A stretch of 64,000 bases of DNA from Motiliproteus sp036961355 (GTDB taxonomy: Bacteria; Pseudomonadota; Gammaproteobacteria; Pseudomonadales; Balneatricaceae), in NCBI GenBank assembly GCA_036961355.1, contig JBALVL010000010.1:1-64000 (forward strand), given 5' to 3'. The notes below the pieces were generated by a model. The model did not search any database. It was not told the origin of the DNA and was given only the letters and a program-made list of their open reading frames with translations. The position numbers were made by a program, and so were the translations under genes. Positions 18,866-27,224 of this stretch are shown one piece after another; the stretch's first letter is position 1; every line of letters begins with the position of its first letter.

Positions 18866-18885
18866 TACTGTTTAGATATACAGTG
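18866..18885 (+). promoter_or_regulatory. LexA (SOS) box upstream of recA
   Basis: The sequence contains CTGT-N8-ACAG flanked by TA and TG (TACTGT at 18866-18871, ACAGTG at 18880-18885) with an A/T-rich centre, matching the gammaproteobacterial LexA operator. It ends 63 bases before the recA ATG and overlaps the region where a promoter would be expected (AATAAT at 18861-18866), so LexA binding would block recA transcription until DNA damage. Confidence 0.93.
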
Positions 18886-18948
18886 TTTGTCACTAGCAAA
18901 CCGATAACGCATTTAGCCGCACAACTTAAGACAAAGAAGGGTATCGCA

Positions 18949-19989
18949 ATGGACGACAACAAAAAGAAGGCGCTTTCCGCCGCTCTGACTCAGATCGAAC
19001 GTCAGTTTGGTAAAGGTGCTGTCATGCGGATGGGTGACCAGCCTCGTGAGGCGATCCCCTCTGTATCTACCGGCTCGTTGGGGCTGGATATCGCGTTGGG
19101 CATAGGTGGTTTGCCGTTTGGCCGCATCTGCGAGATCTACGGTCCTGAATCTTCAGGCAAAACGACGCTGACGCTACAAGTGATTGCCGAAGCGCAAAAG
19201 ATGGGAAAAACCTGTGCCTTTATTGATGCTGAGCATGCGCTAGATCCGATCTATGCGGAAAGGCTGGGTGTTAACCTAGATGATCTGTTGGTGTCACAAC
19301 CGGATACGGGTGAGCAGGCGCTTGAAATCACCGATATGCTGGTGCGTTCAAACACAGTGGATGTCGTGGTTGTCGATTCGGTTGCAGCGCTGGTGCCTCG
19401 CGCTGAAATCGAGGGTGAGATGGGTGATACCCATGTTGGCTTGCAAGCCCGTTTGATGAGTCAGGCGCTGCGCAAAATTACCGGTAACGTCAAAAACTCT
19501 AACTGCCTGTTACTCTTCATCAACCAGATTCGAATGAAGATCGGCGTCATGTTTGGTAGCCCTGAAACGACTACTGGCGGTAACGCGTTGAAATTTTACG
19601 CTTCTGTTCGTTTGGACATTCGTCGTACGGGAGCGGTCAAGGATAAAGACGAGGTCATCGGCAACGAGACGCGGGTCAAGGTTGTTAAGAACAAGGTTTC
19701 ACCGCCGTTTAAACAAGCCGAATTCCAGATTATGTACGGTAAAGGTATTTACCATATGGGCGAGGTGATTGATCTTGGCGTTAAGCAAGGCCTAGTCGAT
19801 AAGTCGGGCGCTTGGTACGCCTACAAGGGAAGCAAAATCGGTCAGGGCAAGGCTAACTCTGCCAAGTATCTGGAAGAGAACCCAGAAATCGCCAAAGAGA
19901 TCGAAGACCAGATTCGTGCTGAGTTGATTAATCTTGAAGTGCCTCCGAAGAAATCAGAAGCAGAACCCGCCGCTGAGCTAGAGTTCTGA
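18949..19989 (+). CDS. recA: Recombinase RecA
   Basis: RecA forms filaments on single-stranded DNA for strand exchange and for induction of LexA self-cleavage. The 346-residue protein starts MDDNKKKALSAALTQIERQF and has Walker A GPESSGKTTL, the Walker B region VVVVDSVAALVP, the L2 loop GSPETTTGGNALKFYASVRL and an acidic C-terminus. The open frame extends upstream to 18883, but the ATG at 18949 has an AAGAAGG before it and is the family start. A terminator follows; recX, which usually follows recA, is not in this window. Confidence 0.98.
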   Translation: MDDNKKKALSAALTQIERQFGKGAVMRMGDQPREAIPSVSTGSLGLDIALGIGGLPFGRICEIYGPESSGKTTLTLQVIAEAQKMGKTCAFIDAEHALDPIYAERLGVNLDDLLVSQPDTGEQALEITDMLVRSNTVDVVVVDSVAALVPRAEIEGEMGDTHVGLQARLMSQALRKITGNVKNSNCLLLFINQIRMKIGVMFGSPETTTGGNALKFYASVRLDIRRTGAVKDKDEVIGNETRVKVVKNKVSPPFKQAEFQIMYGKGIYHMGEVIDLGVKQGLVDKSGAWYAYKGSKIGQGKANSAKYLEENPEIAKEIEDQIRAELINLEVPPKKSEAEPAAELEF

Positions 19990-20020
19990 TGAATGTTTGG
20001 TAGTAGCCGCTAAAGCACTT

Positions 20021-20046
20021 AAAAAACGACCTTCGGGTCGTTTTTT
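20021..20046 (+). terminator. Intrinsic terminator after recA
   Basis: A perfect 11-bp stem with arms AAAAAACGACC and GGTCGTTTTTT encloses a TTCG tetraloop. The A/T arms make it functional in both directions. Confidence 0.93.
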
Positions 20047-20149
20047 GTTTTGGAGTAGTAGGGCATTGAAAGCCGATTTTCCAGGCTATTAGAAGCGTTG
20101 ATCATCATGGCTATAGATGGTGCTGAGCAGGCTTGGGCGAAAAAAGGGC

Positions 20150-20186
20150 AAAAAAAACGGAGTCCTCGCTGAGCAAGGGCTCCGTT
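20150..20186 (-). terminator. Intrinsic terminator for the leftward 20.3-21.3 kb genes
   Basis: Read on the minus strand, a stem formed by ACGGAG/CTCCGT plus an inner CC/GG pair, with one mismatch and an 11-base loop, is followed by eight T residues. It lies about 165 bases after the stop of the alpha/beta hydrolase and back-to-back with the recA terminator. The remaining sequence of this 360-base gap shows no gene. Confidence 0.85.
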
Positions 20187-20349
20187 CTCTCTTTCTGATC
20201 GCTGGCGCTCCCTAGGGGGCTCAGCCGGTCGGAAACTTTCTAATTCTAATCAAGATATCGATCTGTTATTGAATCCATTCATAACTTGCTCAGTCGCGCT
20301 GTTTCCTAAACAAGTAGACACCAGTATAGGCACAAAATGCTGATCTTGA

Positions 20350-21021
20350 TCAATTTCTTTCGATAAATTTTTTCATGAACATTACTGTTTCAGATAAATT
20401 TTGTTCAAGAGTGAGTCCTGAGCGCTTGCGGGGTTTGAGGCTATGATCGCCATCGCCGAGAAAGTGGCATTGAACGCTATCACTCAGCGTGTAACTGCCT
20501 ACCTCGGCTTGGGTACCGAAGGTGTCGCGCTCGCCCTGAGCAATAAGCAAAGGAGTTTGTAGCTCGCTCAGGTGCTCACCCCGGAACTTCTCAGGTTTAC
20601 CTGGTGGATGAAACGGGAACCCGAGGCAGATCACACCGGCGATTCCGGTAGGCGGATCCAGTTGCGCGGCCAGTAACGATGCCACTCTGCCTCCCATCGA
20701 TTTGCCACCGATAAAGACCCGCGTTGTCGGTGTCACTCGGGTCTGTGTTTCTTTGAGCTGTCGAGCATAAGCTTCGAGCAGTTTGGGCATCCGATCCGGT
20801 GGCCGCCTACCGCCATCGGCACGGCGTATTTGCATATATGGGAATTCGAAACGAATCACCCGAATGCCTTGCTCGGCAAGTCCAATGGCGATCGACTCCA
20901 TGAATTCGTGATCCATTCCGGCCCCAGCTCCGTGAGCTAGTAATAACAGGCTGGTTGCGTTTTCAGGGCCGTTATCGAGGATTAATGCGGCTGGTTGATC
21001 CATCACAGCTGTCTGATTCAT
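20350..21021 (-). CDS. Alpha/beta hydrolase of the KANL3/Tex30 family
   Basis: The 223-residue protein has an alpha/beta-hydrolase fold of the dienelactone-hydrolase-like KANL3/Tex30 type. The features visible are an early LLLLAHGAGAGMDHEF oxyanion loop, the nucleophile elbow GKSMGG (Ser108), an acidic residue in LLIAQGERDTFG, and a late histidine in GDGDHSLKPRKRSG, which together would make a Ser-Asp-His triad. The substrate is unknown. It begins two bases after the stop of the preceding ABM monooxygenase, so the two are almost certainly translated from one message. Confidence 0.8.
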   Translation of the reverse strand: MNQTAVMDQPAALILDNGPENATSLLLLAHGAGAGMDHEFMESIAIGLAEQGIRVIRFEFPYMQIRRADGGRRPPDRMPKLLEAYARQLKETQTRVTPTTRVFIGGKSMGGRVASLLAAQLDPPTGIAGVICLGFPFHPPGKPEKFRGEHLSELQTPLLIAQGERDTFGTQAEVGSYTLSDSVQCHFLGDGDHSLKPRKRSGLTLEQNLSETVMFMKKFIERN

Positions 21022-21023
21022 GG

Positions 21024-21329
21024 TTACAGGACTGACTCAAAACCTTCAAACTGCGGTGGGCCAAGATAGATATCCTTGCGACTATTACCGACGTTAGCAT
21101 GTGCCTTGCGAAACGCATCAGACTTGGTCCAGGCTTCGAAGGCGGTCTGATCTTGCCAAACTGAGTGGCTGGCAAAGAGGCTGTGTTGATCGCTGGTAGG
21201 CCCTTTGAGTAGGTTGAAGCTGATAAAACCGGGGACACTATCGAGAAAGGTGTCGCGCTCGCGCCATATCTGTTCGAAAGCGGCTTCATCACCGGGTTTA
21301 ATCTTAAAACGGTTCATAGCGATATACAT
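21024..21329 (-). CDS. ABM-domain monooxygenase, HmoA/IsdG-like
   Basis: The 101-residue protein matches the antibiotic-biosynthesis-monooxygenase ferredoxin-like fold: the N-terminal strand MYIAMNRFKIKPGDEAAFEQ, the PGFISFNLLKG strand, and the ASHSVWQDQTAFEAWTKSDAF segment with the conserved Trp, typical of IsdG/HmoA haem-degrading monooxygenases. Members with this pattern degrade haem or oxidise small aromatic substrates without a cofactor. Neighbours are a DyP peroxidase upstream and an alpha/beta hydrolase downstream, so a haem-linked role is plausible but inferred. Confidence 0.78.
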   Translation of the reverse strand: MYIAMNRFKIKPGDEAAFEQIWRERDTFLDSVPGFISFNLLKGPTSDQHSLFASHSVWQDQTAFEAWTKSDAFRKAHANVGNSRKDIYLGPPQFEGFESVL

Positions 21330-21476
21330 TGGCGTTTTCCGATAAATTGACGCTGCGGGGCGTGATGTTGGTTTTAATCAAGCCCGTAGCGAGGAAGGGT
21401 AGTGTTGATGCTAGTGGCGTAAGCCCGCTTGTAGCAATTGCACGAGCATTGATGCTGCAAGTGGGTCATCACAGGA

Positions 21477-22352
21477 TCACAATCCAAGCGGTGTCAGATC
21501 CAGTTTCCCTTGAGACAATGCCGGACACCAGAAATAGCTGCCGCTGATCGGTTGGGTGAACTGGAATAGGGCATCGGTGATTCCGTCTTCGAGTCCAATC
21601 ATTCGCTCTAGTTGTGCTTCAAAGGGGTTAAAGCTGTTGGCAAAGGCGACAAACATCAGGCCGCTTTTTTCAGCTTCGGACCATGGCATTGAGCGGCGCA
21701 GCAAAAAAGCTTCGGGATTGAAGCTCTCCTGCGCAGTACGTTTGACATGGGCAGACTCGGGCGCCTCGTCCAGCTCTTTATTGTCATTCAGACGACGGCC
21801 GATGCTGTGGTCCTGCTGGACTTGGGTCAAGGCTTCGAAACGGTCAAAGTTGTGTTGCCACTGCTGTACAGCAACAAAGCTTGAGCCTTCAAGACCTGTC
21901 TGATTGCATAAAGCTGCTTGGATTGCCGCTTCCCCTTCGGGATTCTCGGTGCCGTCCTCGTAGCCTGTCAGGTCTCGACCTGAGCCGTGAGTGAATCCTT
22001 CAACGCTGTCAGCCAGTTCAAATCCGCTTTCGAGCTGTTGATAAATTCTTCGACCGGCATGGAGTAAGTCTCCGCGATCGCTGCCGCGCAACCAGATCCA
22101 TAACGCGTAGGGTGTTGCAGGTATTTCGATAACATTGACCGAGTAACTCGGAAAGGGTCTTAGAGGTTGTAGTTCAGCGTTTAACGCCGAAACCAATGAG
22201 CGACCCAGTGCGACCAAACAGGACTCGTTGGGCTGGATCTGCTGAAGTAACTGTTTGAGTTTTTCCGCGTCGGTGCCGGGTCGGATATTGAGACAGATAT
22301 AACGGCTATGAGCCGGAAGCGGCGCTAAAATGCCGGGTTGTGCCATCGTCAT
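21477..22352 (-). CDS. DyP-type haem peroxidase (YfeX-like)
   Basis: Dye-decolourising peroxidases use haem and hydrogen peroxide to oxidise various substrates; YfeX-like forms act in the cytoplasm, possibly on porphyrinogens. This 291-residue protein lacks a signal peptide and has the DyP motif GYEDG (130-134, catalytic Asp133), a probable proximal His202 in SAHVKRT and a distal arginine in LLRRSMPW (219-220). Translation could begin at 22352 or at the next Met (22346). It is 147 bases upstream of the ABM gene on the same strand. Confidence 0.9.
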   Translation of the reverse strand: MTMAQPGILAPLPAHSRYICLNIRPGTDAEKLKQLLQQIQPNESCLVALGRSLVSALNAELQPLRPFPSYSVNVIEIPATPYALWIWLRGSDRGDLLHAGRRIYQQLESGFELADSVEGFTHGSGRDLTGYEDGTENPEGEAAIQAALCNQTGLEGSSFVAVQQWQHNFDRFEALTQVQQDHSIGRRLNDNKELDEAPESAHVKRTAQESFNPEAFLLRRSMPWSEAEKSGLMFVAFANSFNPFEAQLERMIGLEDGITDALFQFTQPISGSYFWCPALSQGKLDLTPLGL

Positions 22353-22441
22353 TGCAGCGATCCTTAATTAGGTCGATGGCGGCGTAAGGCTCTGCCATCG
22401 GGATTTTGGTTACTGGTACGTCTAGCCGACGTATGGTTCCA

Positions 22442-23071
22442 CTAAGAGCCTAGAAGCTGACGTTGCACTGCCAAGTCTTGTGTCTTGCGGCGAGCGAACT
22501 GTTTCAGCTCGTCGCTACAGCTTAGCTGATCGAGTTTGTCGCTAAGCTCAGCACCTGCGCTGATCAAAACGCCTACTACCATCATTCGCTCTTCAAGCAT
22601 CAACTGATCTAACAACCGCTTTTCTAAACGTCGGTGCCTGTTGATATCGGCACCGTGTTCGATCAGTCGATTAATGAGTAGCAGTTGCTGGTTTTCGTTA
22701 TCAACACACAGGCACGCAAAGAGTGCTTCGCCGTGCTGGGCGTTGGCGTCGGTGCCTGCTTGTAACAACAGGGTCAGCAGGCTAAGCGAATGTTGCTTCG
22801 CCTCGATAGCGTGAACGAGTAGTAGCCGGCCATCACGGTGTTGTAGAGGTAACTGCGCACCGGATTCGAGTAGCTTTTGCAAGCATTCGGGGTGTTGTAA
22901 ACCAAGGCAGTGTTCGATTGGACTGAGTTCATCGGCTATATCGGAGTCTTTGTTTAGACTCAGTGGTTGGTTAAGGTCTTCACCGCTTCTTATTGCCTTT
23001 AGTAACAGAAGCGGGTCGTTTTGCTGCAGTGCTTTAGCCAGCTTTAATCTGCCGAATATTTTTTTTAACAT
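22442..23071 (-). CDS. Ankyrin-repeat protein
   Basis: The 209-residue cytoplasmic protein has three to four ankyrin-like helical repeats, visible as LSPIEHCLGLQHPECLQKLLESGAQ, LLLVHAIEAK...LLTLLLQAGTDANA and LLLINRLIEHGADINRH. Ankyrin proteins bind partner proteins; no enzyme motif is present. The frame is open to 23119, overlapping the thioesterase, but the ATG at 23071 (MLKKIFGRLKLAKAL) starts four bases after the thioesterase stop and is preferred. The partner is unknown. Confidence 0.72.
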   Translation of the reverse strand: MLKKIFGRLKLAKALQQNDPLLLLKAIRSGEDLNQPLSLNKDSDIADELSPIEHCLGLQHPECLQKLLESGAQLPLQHRDGRLLLVHAIEAKQHSLSLLTLLLQAGTDANAQHGEALFACLCVDNENQQLLLINRLIEHGADINRHRRLEKRLLDQLMLEERMMVVGVLISAGAELSDKLDQLSCSDELKQFARRKTQDLAVQRQLLGS

Positions 23072-23075
23072 CCCG

Positions 23076-23489
23076 TTATTGCGTCTTCTGATAGTCGATA
23101 AGGGTAGCGCGTATCGCATCGGGCAATGGAACTGAGCGGTTTGCTTTGTAGTCGATCCAGACCACTTTTACTGGGCCGTTGGCGACGATGCGATCGGGCT
23201 GATCGATGGTGCTCATTTGGTGACAGATTTCGATGCTGCTCCGTCCTATCTTCTCTATTGTGGTGCTGATACGGGTTGTCGCCGGGTAGACGACGGGATA
23301 GAGAAAATCGCAGCCCGCATGGACGATGACAGCGCCGGTAGCGGCATTGGGTTTGGAGAATTCAGCACCTATATGATCCAGCCACTGTATTCTGGCTTCC
23401 TCAAACAGGCGGAAATAGAGCGTGTTGTTGAGATGACCCAAGGCGTCCATGTCGCCCCAACGTATGGGTTGATCGATGCTAAATGCCAT
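23076..23489 (-). CDS. Acyl-CoA thioesterase, 4HBT hot-dog family
   Basis: The 137-residue hot-dog-fold protein has the 4-hydroxybenzoyl-CoA thioesterase signature WGDMDALGHLNNTLYFRLFEEAR, whose Asp activates water for thioester cleavage. It is of the YbgC/FadM-like type that trims fatty acyl-CoA. It precedes the ankyrin gene by four bases and stands 115 bases after hemY on the same strand. The natural substrate cannot be read from the sequence. Confidence 0.87.
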   Translation of the reverse strand: MAFSIDQPIRWGDMDALGHLNNTLYFRLFEEARIQWLDHIGAEFSKPNAATGAVIVHAGCDFLYPVVYPATTRISTTIEKIGRSSIEICHQMSTIDQPDRIVANGPVKVVWIDYKANRSVPLPDAIRATLIDYQKTQ

Positions 23490-23604
23490 AGCGTGTTACC
23501 AAAATATGAGAAAGCAGCGCTGTCGGGTTGCTCGAGCCTGCGTGGGAATGTTGAGTCGGAAGGATAGGGCGCTATAGGCTCATTTTGGCATAGCGCCGCC
23601 ATCG

Positions 23605-24867
23605 TTACTCCGGCAATGGCTGCCCCGTCTTTGCTAGAACAGGCTGGGGGAGGTCGGGTAATCCTGCGGTCAGGCTGCCCAGGTGGTGTTGCAGTACAGA
23701 TCCATTGCTATCATCTCCGAAATGTTGCAACAGCCGCGCTAACTCGGCGTAAGCTTCGGTGGTAGCGGACAGCTCAAGGCTCTTTTCAAAAAAGTCTTGA
23801 GCCTGCTGCCACTCGTTGTTACGCAAAGCTAATCGTCCTAAGGTTAACTGCAGAGCGGCATCAGCGGGGTGTTGCTGCGCCCAGCTTTTTGCCTGTTTGA
23901 ACTGTTTGGCCGGGTTAGCGCCGTCAAGCACGCCGTATTGGGTGACTAGCTCGGGTTGCCACTGTTTGTTGAGGCGATCTTTTAAGAAGTTCTCAGCCTG
24001 TGCGCTATCGTCGCATTCGAGCAGTAACTCGACCTGTCGTCCGATCAGATCACCATCATTTTGCAGCGTCTTGGGAACGGCTTTCCAGCCGTGCATCAGC
24101 ATCTTGGCACGGACTGGGTTTTCAGTACTGTTGCTGACAGAATCTAATGTCTTTTGAAGGTGGCCTAAATAGACCTTCTGTTCCAGTTGTTGCAGTTGGG
24201 CGTCAGGATAAGCCTGATACTTTCGCAGCTCGGGCAGCAGTTTCACCATCGATCCCCAGTCTTTTAACTCGCTATAGACTTGCACCAATTGTTTGAGGAT
24301 ATAGCTGTTTTTTGGGGCCTTTTGGCGAAGCTCGACCAGGGTTTTCAGCGCTTGCTGCCACTGACCGCGTTCGACATCGATCTGAACCTGGATTATGCCA
24401 ACCGCAACTTCAGCTTTAGGTGCTGCCTCTCTGGCCTTTTGCAGCAGTTCATCGCAGCTTTCCAGTTGGTTTTGCTCGTAAGCCGCACGAGCAGCAGCCA
24501 GGTAATTCACCAGCGAGACGCCGGAACGCGGGGCTGCTTGGCTGAGCAATCGCTGAGCTTTGGACCAGTTGCCTGCTGATAGTGCGTTGAGGCCGCTGAG
24601 TGTTTTGTTCTCGGCGCGATGGCGACTGCGATTCTCACTCCAGTCATGAATCTTGCGGCGACGTTGCAGTAAATATTGAACCAACTGTAGCGTCAGGTAG
24701 ATCAAGGCAAAACCCACAACGACAACCAGCAACAACCCCCAGAGGCTGGTCTCGATGGTTGTATTCTGATAGCTCAGCAGCACATAACCCGGGTCTTGTA
24801 CGATCAGTTCGCCGACTATCGACCCGGCCAGCAGGACGATCAGTGCAAATATCAACATCAGTTTCAT
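23605..24867 (-). CDS. hemY: Haem biosynthesis-associated protein HemY (TPR)
   Basis: HemY is an inner-membrane tetratricopeptide protein of uncertain role, always found behind hemX or hemD in this bacterial group. The 420-residue product has two N-terminal membrane helices (residues 3-20, and about 42-65 with LLLVVVVGFALIYLTLQLV), the HemY_N segment SLVNYLAAARAAYEQ, and TPR helices up to residue 400. Its ATG overlaps the hemX stop as ATGA. It is not the protoporphyrinogen oxidase that shares the name in Bacillus. Confidence 0.93.
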   Translation of the reverse strand: MKLMLIFALIVLLAGSIVGELIVQDPGYVLLSYQNTTIETSLWGLLLVVVVGFALIYLTLQLVQYLLQRRRKIHDWSENRSRHRAENKTLSGLNALSAGNWSKAQRLLSQAAPRSGVSLVNYLAAARAAYEQNQLESCDELLQKAREAAPKAEVAVGIIQVQIDVERGQWQQALKTLVELRQKAPKNSYILKQLVQVYSELKDWGSMVKLLPELRKYQAYPDAQLQQLEQKVYLGHLQKTLDSVSNSTENPVRAKMLMHGWKAVPKTLQNDGDLIGRQVELLLECDDSAQAENFLKDRLNKQWQPELVTQYGVLDGANPAKQFKQAKSWAQQHPADAALQLTLGRLALRNNEWQQAQDFFEKSLELSATTEAYAELARLLQHFGDDSNGSVLQHHLGSLTAGLPDLPQPVLAKTGQPLPE

Positions 24868-26267
24868 TGGCCACCCCCTTCGATATTATGGAGTTGGCTG
24901 AGATAGGTCTTGAGTTGCTGTAGTGATCCGGAAATATCGGGCAGCGTCGGTGAAATTTGCGCTCCCTGAAGTTTACCCAAACTGATTACCAGTGCCTGCG
25001 TGGTTGGGTCGGTCGCTTCAAAGTAGGTGCCGATCCAGCTGGTGGCTTTAGCAAGACCGGTATCAAAGGCTTGCTGCTTTCCTTGCAGTAGCGCCAGTTG
25101 AGTCTGTTCCAACATCAAGTGCAGGTTTTGAGTCAGGAAGTATTGCTGTTCGGGTGACATTAGCGGCTCAATCGGTTCGTCGCGGTGACGAATCACGATC
25201 AAAGAGCCTAGTTTATCAACGGCTTGAGACCATGACATGCTGGCGCCATCCTGCCAGCTTTGCGACATGCTGTCGGCAGTGATCTCTTTTAACAGCTCGG
25301 GCAGTTGGTGCTTATCGGTGGCAGGCAGCAGACGTAAGTAATCGATCTGTGAATCGATCGCGACCAGTTGGATGAACATTCCTTCAACGTCGGGAGACGG
25401 AACGCCTTGCAGTGCCAGGATATCCTGCGCCAGGGCTTTACGGACCGGGTAGATAGAGACATCATCGGTCTCCTGCAATATTTTATCAGCGCTCTGGAGC
25501 AACGCTAACGCACCAGAGGCTGTGCGTTCCATCAGGACCCGCTGATTGGCTAATCGTAGCAGGTATTCAACCTCAGCCAGCAGCCAGTCTTTGCGGCTGT
25601 CGGTGCCGAGCTTGCTGACCTGCTGCATTGCCAAGGAAAGACGGTTCTGTAGTTCGTTGAGGTTGCCTTGTTGCTGTTTGGAATTGTCACGAACTTGATT
25701 CAATTCGCCGAGAATTTGGCCGTTTTGTTGCTGTAGTTGACGGTTTATTCCGCTGCTATCGCTCAGTTGTTCTTTGAGGCTGCTGACCTGCTCGGCCTGT
25801 TGGAGTTGGAGCTTTTGAATCAGGGTGAAACCGTAACCGATAACCCCTAGCGCCACGATGGCAAGTAGTAAGGCGATAATCGCCAGTTTCGATAGCCCCT
25901 GCTTTTGTGTGTCTGTATCTGTATCTGAGGCTGGCGGTTTAGGCTTGGTTTCGGCTGTTTTGCTTGATGTGTCGCCAGCGTTTTTTTGAGCGGCTTTGTT
26001 GCGCGTTTCTTTCTTGTCGGTGCTTTTGTCAGCGGTACTGCCAGGCTTCGCCGCTTTAGCCGTATCCGGTTCGGTAGTTGTTATTGCTTTGGCCTTGTCA
26101 GTGGCTGTCGTTGTTGCAGACTTATCTGGTGAGGTGGGGGCGCTGTCTGTAGGCGAGGTTGCTGAGTCGGTCGCTGAATCGGCAGTTTCAGGGGAGGACG
26201 AAGCAGCTGTCTCTGTCTTGGCTGCGCTTGGCTGGGGTGAGTCATCTTTATTGGATTTTTTTTCCAC
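24864..26267 (-). CDS. hemX: HemX-family membrane protein
   Basis: HemX proteins are annotated as uroporphyrinogen-III C-methyltransferases because of operon position, but they lack that catalytic domain and their role is uncertain. The 467-residue product begins with about 122 low-complexity residues rich in Ala, Thr, Ser, Asp and Lys, then one membrane helix (128-150, LAIIALLLAIVALGVIGYGF), a coiled coil with Gln-rich heptads, and the HemX domain (WLLAEVEYLLRLANQRV). It starts with GTG behind a GGAAGAG. It is 123 bases downstream of hemD and overlaps hemY. Confidence 0.9.
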   Translation of the reverse strand: MEKKSNKDDSPQPSAAKTETAASSSPETADSATDSATSPTDSAPTSPDKSATTTATDKAKAITTTEPDTAKAAKPGSTADKSTDKKETRNKAAQKNAGDTSSKTAETKPKPPASDTDTDTQKQGLSKLAIIALLLAIVALGVIGYGFTLIQKLQLQQAEQVSSLKEQLSDSSGINRQLQQQNGQILGELNQVRDNSKQQQGNLNELQNRLSLAMQQVSKLGTDSRKDWLLAEVEYLLRLANQRVLMERTASGALALLQSADKILQETDDVSIYPVRKALAQDILALQGVPSPDVEGMFIQLVAIDSQIDYLRLLPATDKHQLPELLKEITADSMSQSWQDGASMSWSQAVDKLGSLIVIRHRDEPIEPLMSPEQQYFLTQNLHLMLEQTQLALLQGKQQAFDTGLAKATSWIGTYFEATDPTTQALVISLGKLQGAQISPTLPDISGSLQQLKTYLSQLHNIEGGGQ

Positions 26268-26390
26268 GTCACTCTTCCACTTAGTCGGTAATTGTCATAA
26301 CAACTGTTTAGGCTAACGACATCGTGCTGTTAGGGCCTTTCGTTATCGGTTCTGTTTTCGGTCCAAGCTACCAAGGGCGTGCCTGGCTAA

Positions 26391-27224
26391 TTATTTGGCG
26401 GTTAGCACTGTGATCATCGCTGCGTCGGTGGCGTTTGCTGCAACCCGTACACAGGTAAAACCAAGCTTGCTAGCTAATGCAGCAACCCGTTGGCTGGGTA
26501 ACACAACAGGTAGGTCGATCAGCTTGCTGTGTGGCTCATCGTTTGTGCCTGTGAGCGCCACTAAATTGAGCAATGCCTCGCCACTGCTCACTAACATAGC
26601 TGAAGCAGCTGATTTATAAATGATACTTTCGATCTCTGTCTGACTATAGACCGGTATCTCACGACGATAAAGCTCCGCGTAGTCAAGTTGGGCGCCACGT
26701 TGCTGAAGTGTTTGAGCCAACAGCTCACGACCTCCCTCACCGCGACAGATCAAAACGCGCTTTCCGGAAAGCTGTTGTAGCTCGGGTAATGCCAGCAAGT
26801 TTTCGCTGTCCATAGCGGCTGAATCATTGTGCGATGGCGCTACTGCTTCTGGTAATAACCGCTGCAGGGTGCTGGCAGTGGCGCTACCGACCGGCAGCCA
26901 AGTGATCTGCAGAGGAAGTTGCGGCCAATACTGATCGATCTGCTCGTAGGCCAGCCTCACGGCGTTAGCGCTGATGAAAATTACCGCATGGTAAAGATCA
27001 AGATCCAGAAAACGCTGTTTCAGCAGCGGGTAGCCGCTGTCGTGTTGGGCTATCGGGGTGATCGCCAATGTCGGAAAGCGTATCGGTTCGGCACCGAGTT
27101 GGCGTAAATTGTCACAAAGGGCGTTGGCCTGATGAGCCGGACGGGTCACCAGGATCCGCTGCCCAGCCAACGGGAGGGCAGCGTTATCGACGTCAGCAGG
27201 GATGCTAGCGTCGTCGTGTTTCAT
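26391..27224 (-). CDS. hemD: Uroporphyrinogen-III synthase
   Basis: HemD closes hydroxymethylbilane with inversion of ring D to form uroporphyrinogen III. The 277-residue protein has the two-domain HemD pattern: ILVTRPAHQANALCDNL at the start, ISANAVRLAYEQ, a central KRVLICRGEGGRELLAQTL and the late SGEALLNLVAL motif. The open frame extends to 27305 inside hemC, but the ATG at 27224 overlaps the hemC stop (ATGA) and is the natural coupled start. Confidence 0.93.
   Translation of the reverse strand: MKHDDASIPADVDNAALPLAGQRILVTRPAHQANALCDNLRQLGAEPIRFPTLAITPIAQHDSGYPLLKQRFLDLDLYHAVIFISANAVRLAYEQIDQYWPQLPLQITWLPVGSATASTLQRLLPEAVAPSHNDSAAMDSENLLALPELQQLSGKRVLICRGEGGRELLAQTLQQRGAQLDYAELYRREIPVYSQTEIESIIYKSAASAMLVSSGEALLNLVALTGTNDEPHSKLIDLPVVLPSQRVAALASKLGFTCVRVAANATDAAMITVLTAK

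Noticed and set aside
20340..20353. FNR/Anr-like site CTGAT-CTTG-ATCAA
   Set aside because: It differs by one base from the consensus but overlaps the stop codon of the leftward hydrolase gene and is not placed before any gene, so a regulatory role is unlikely.
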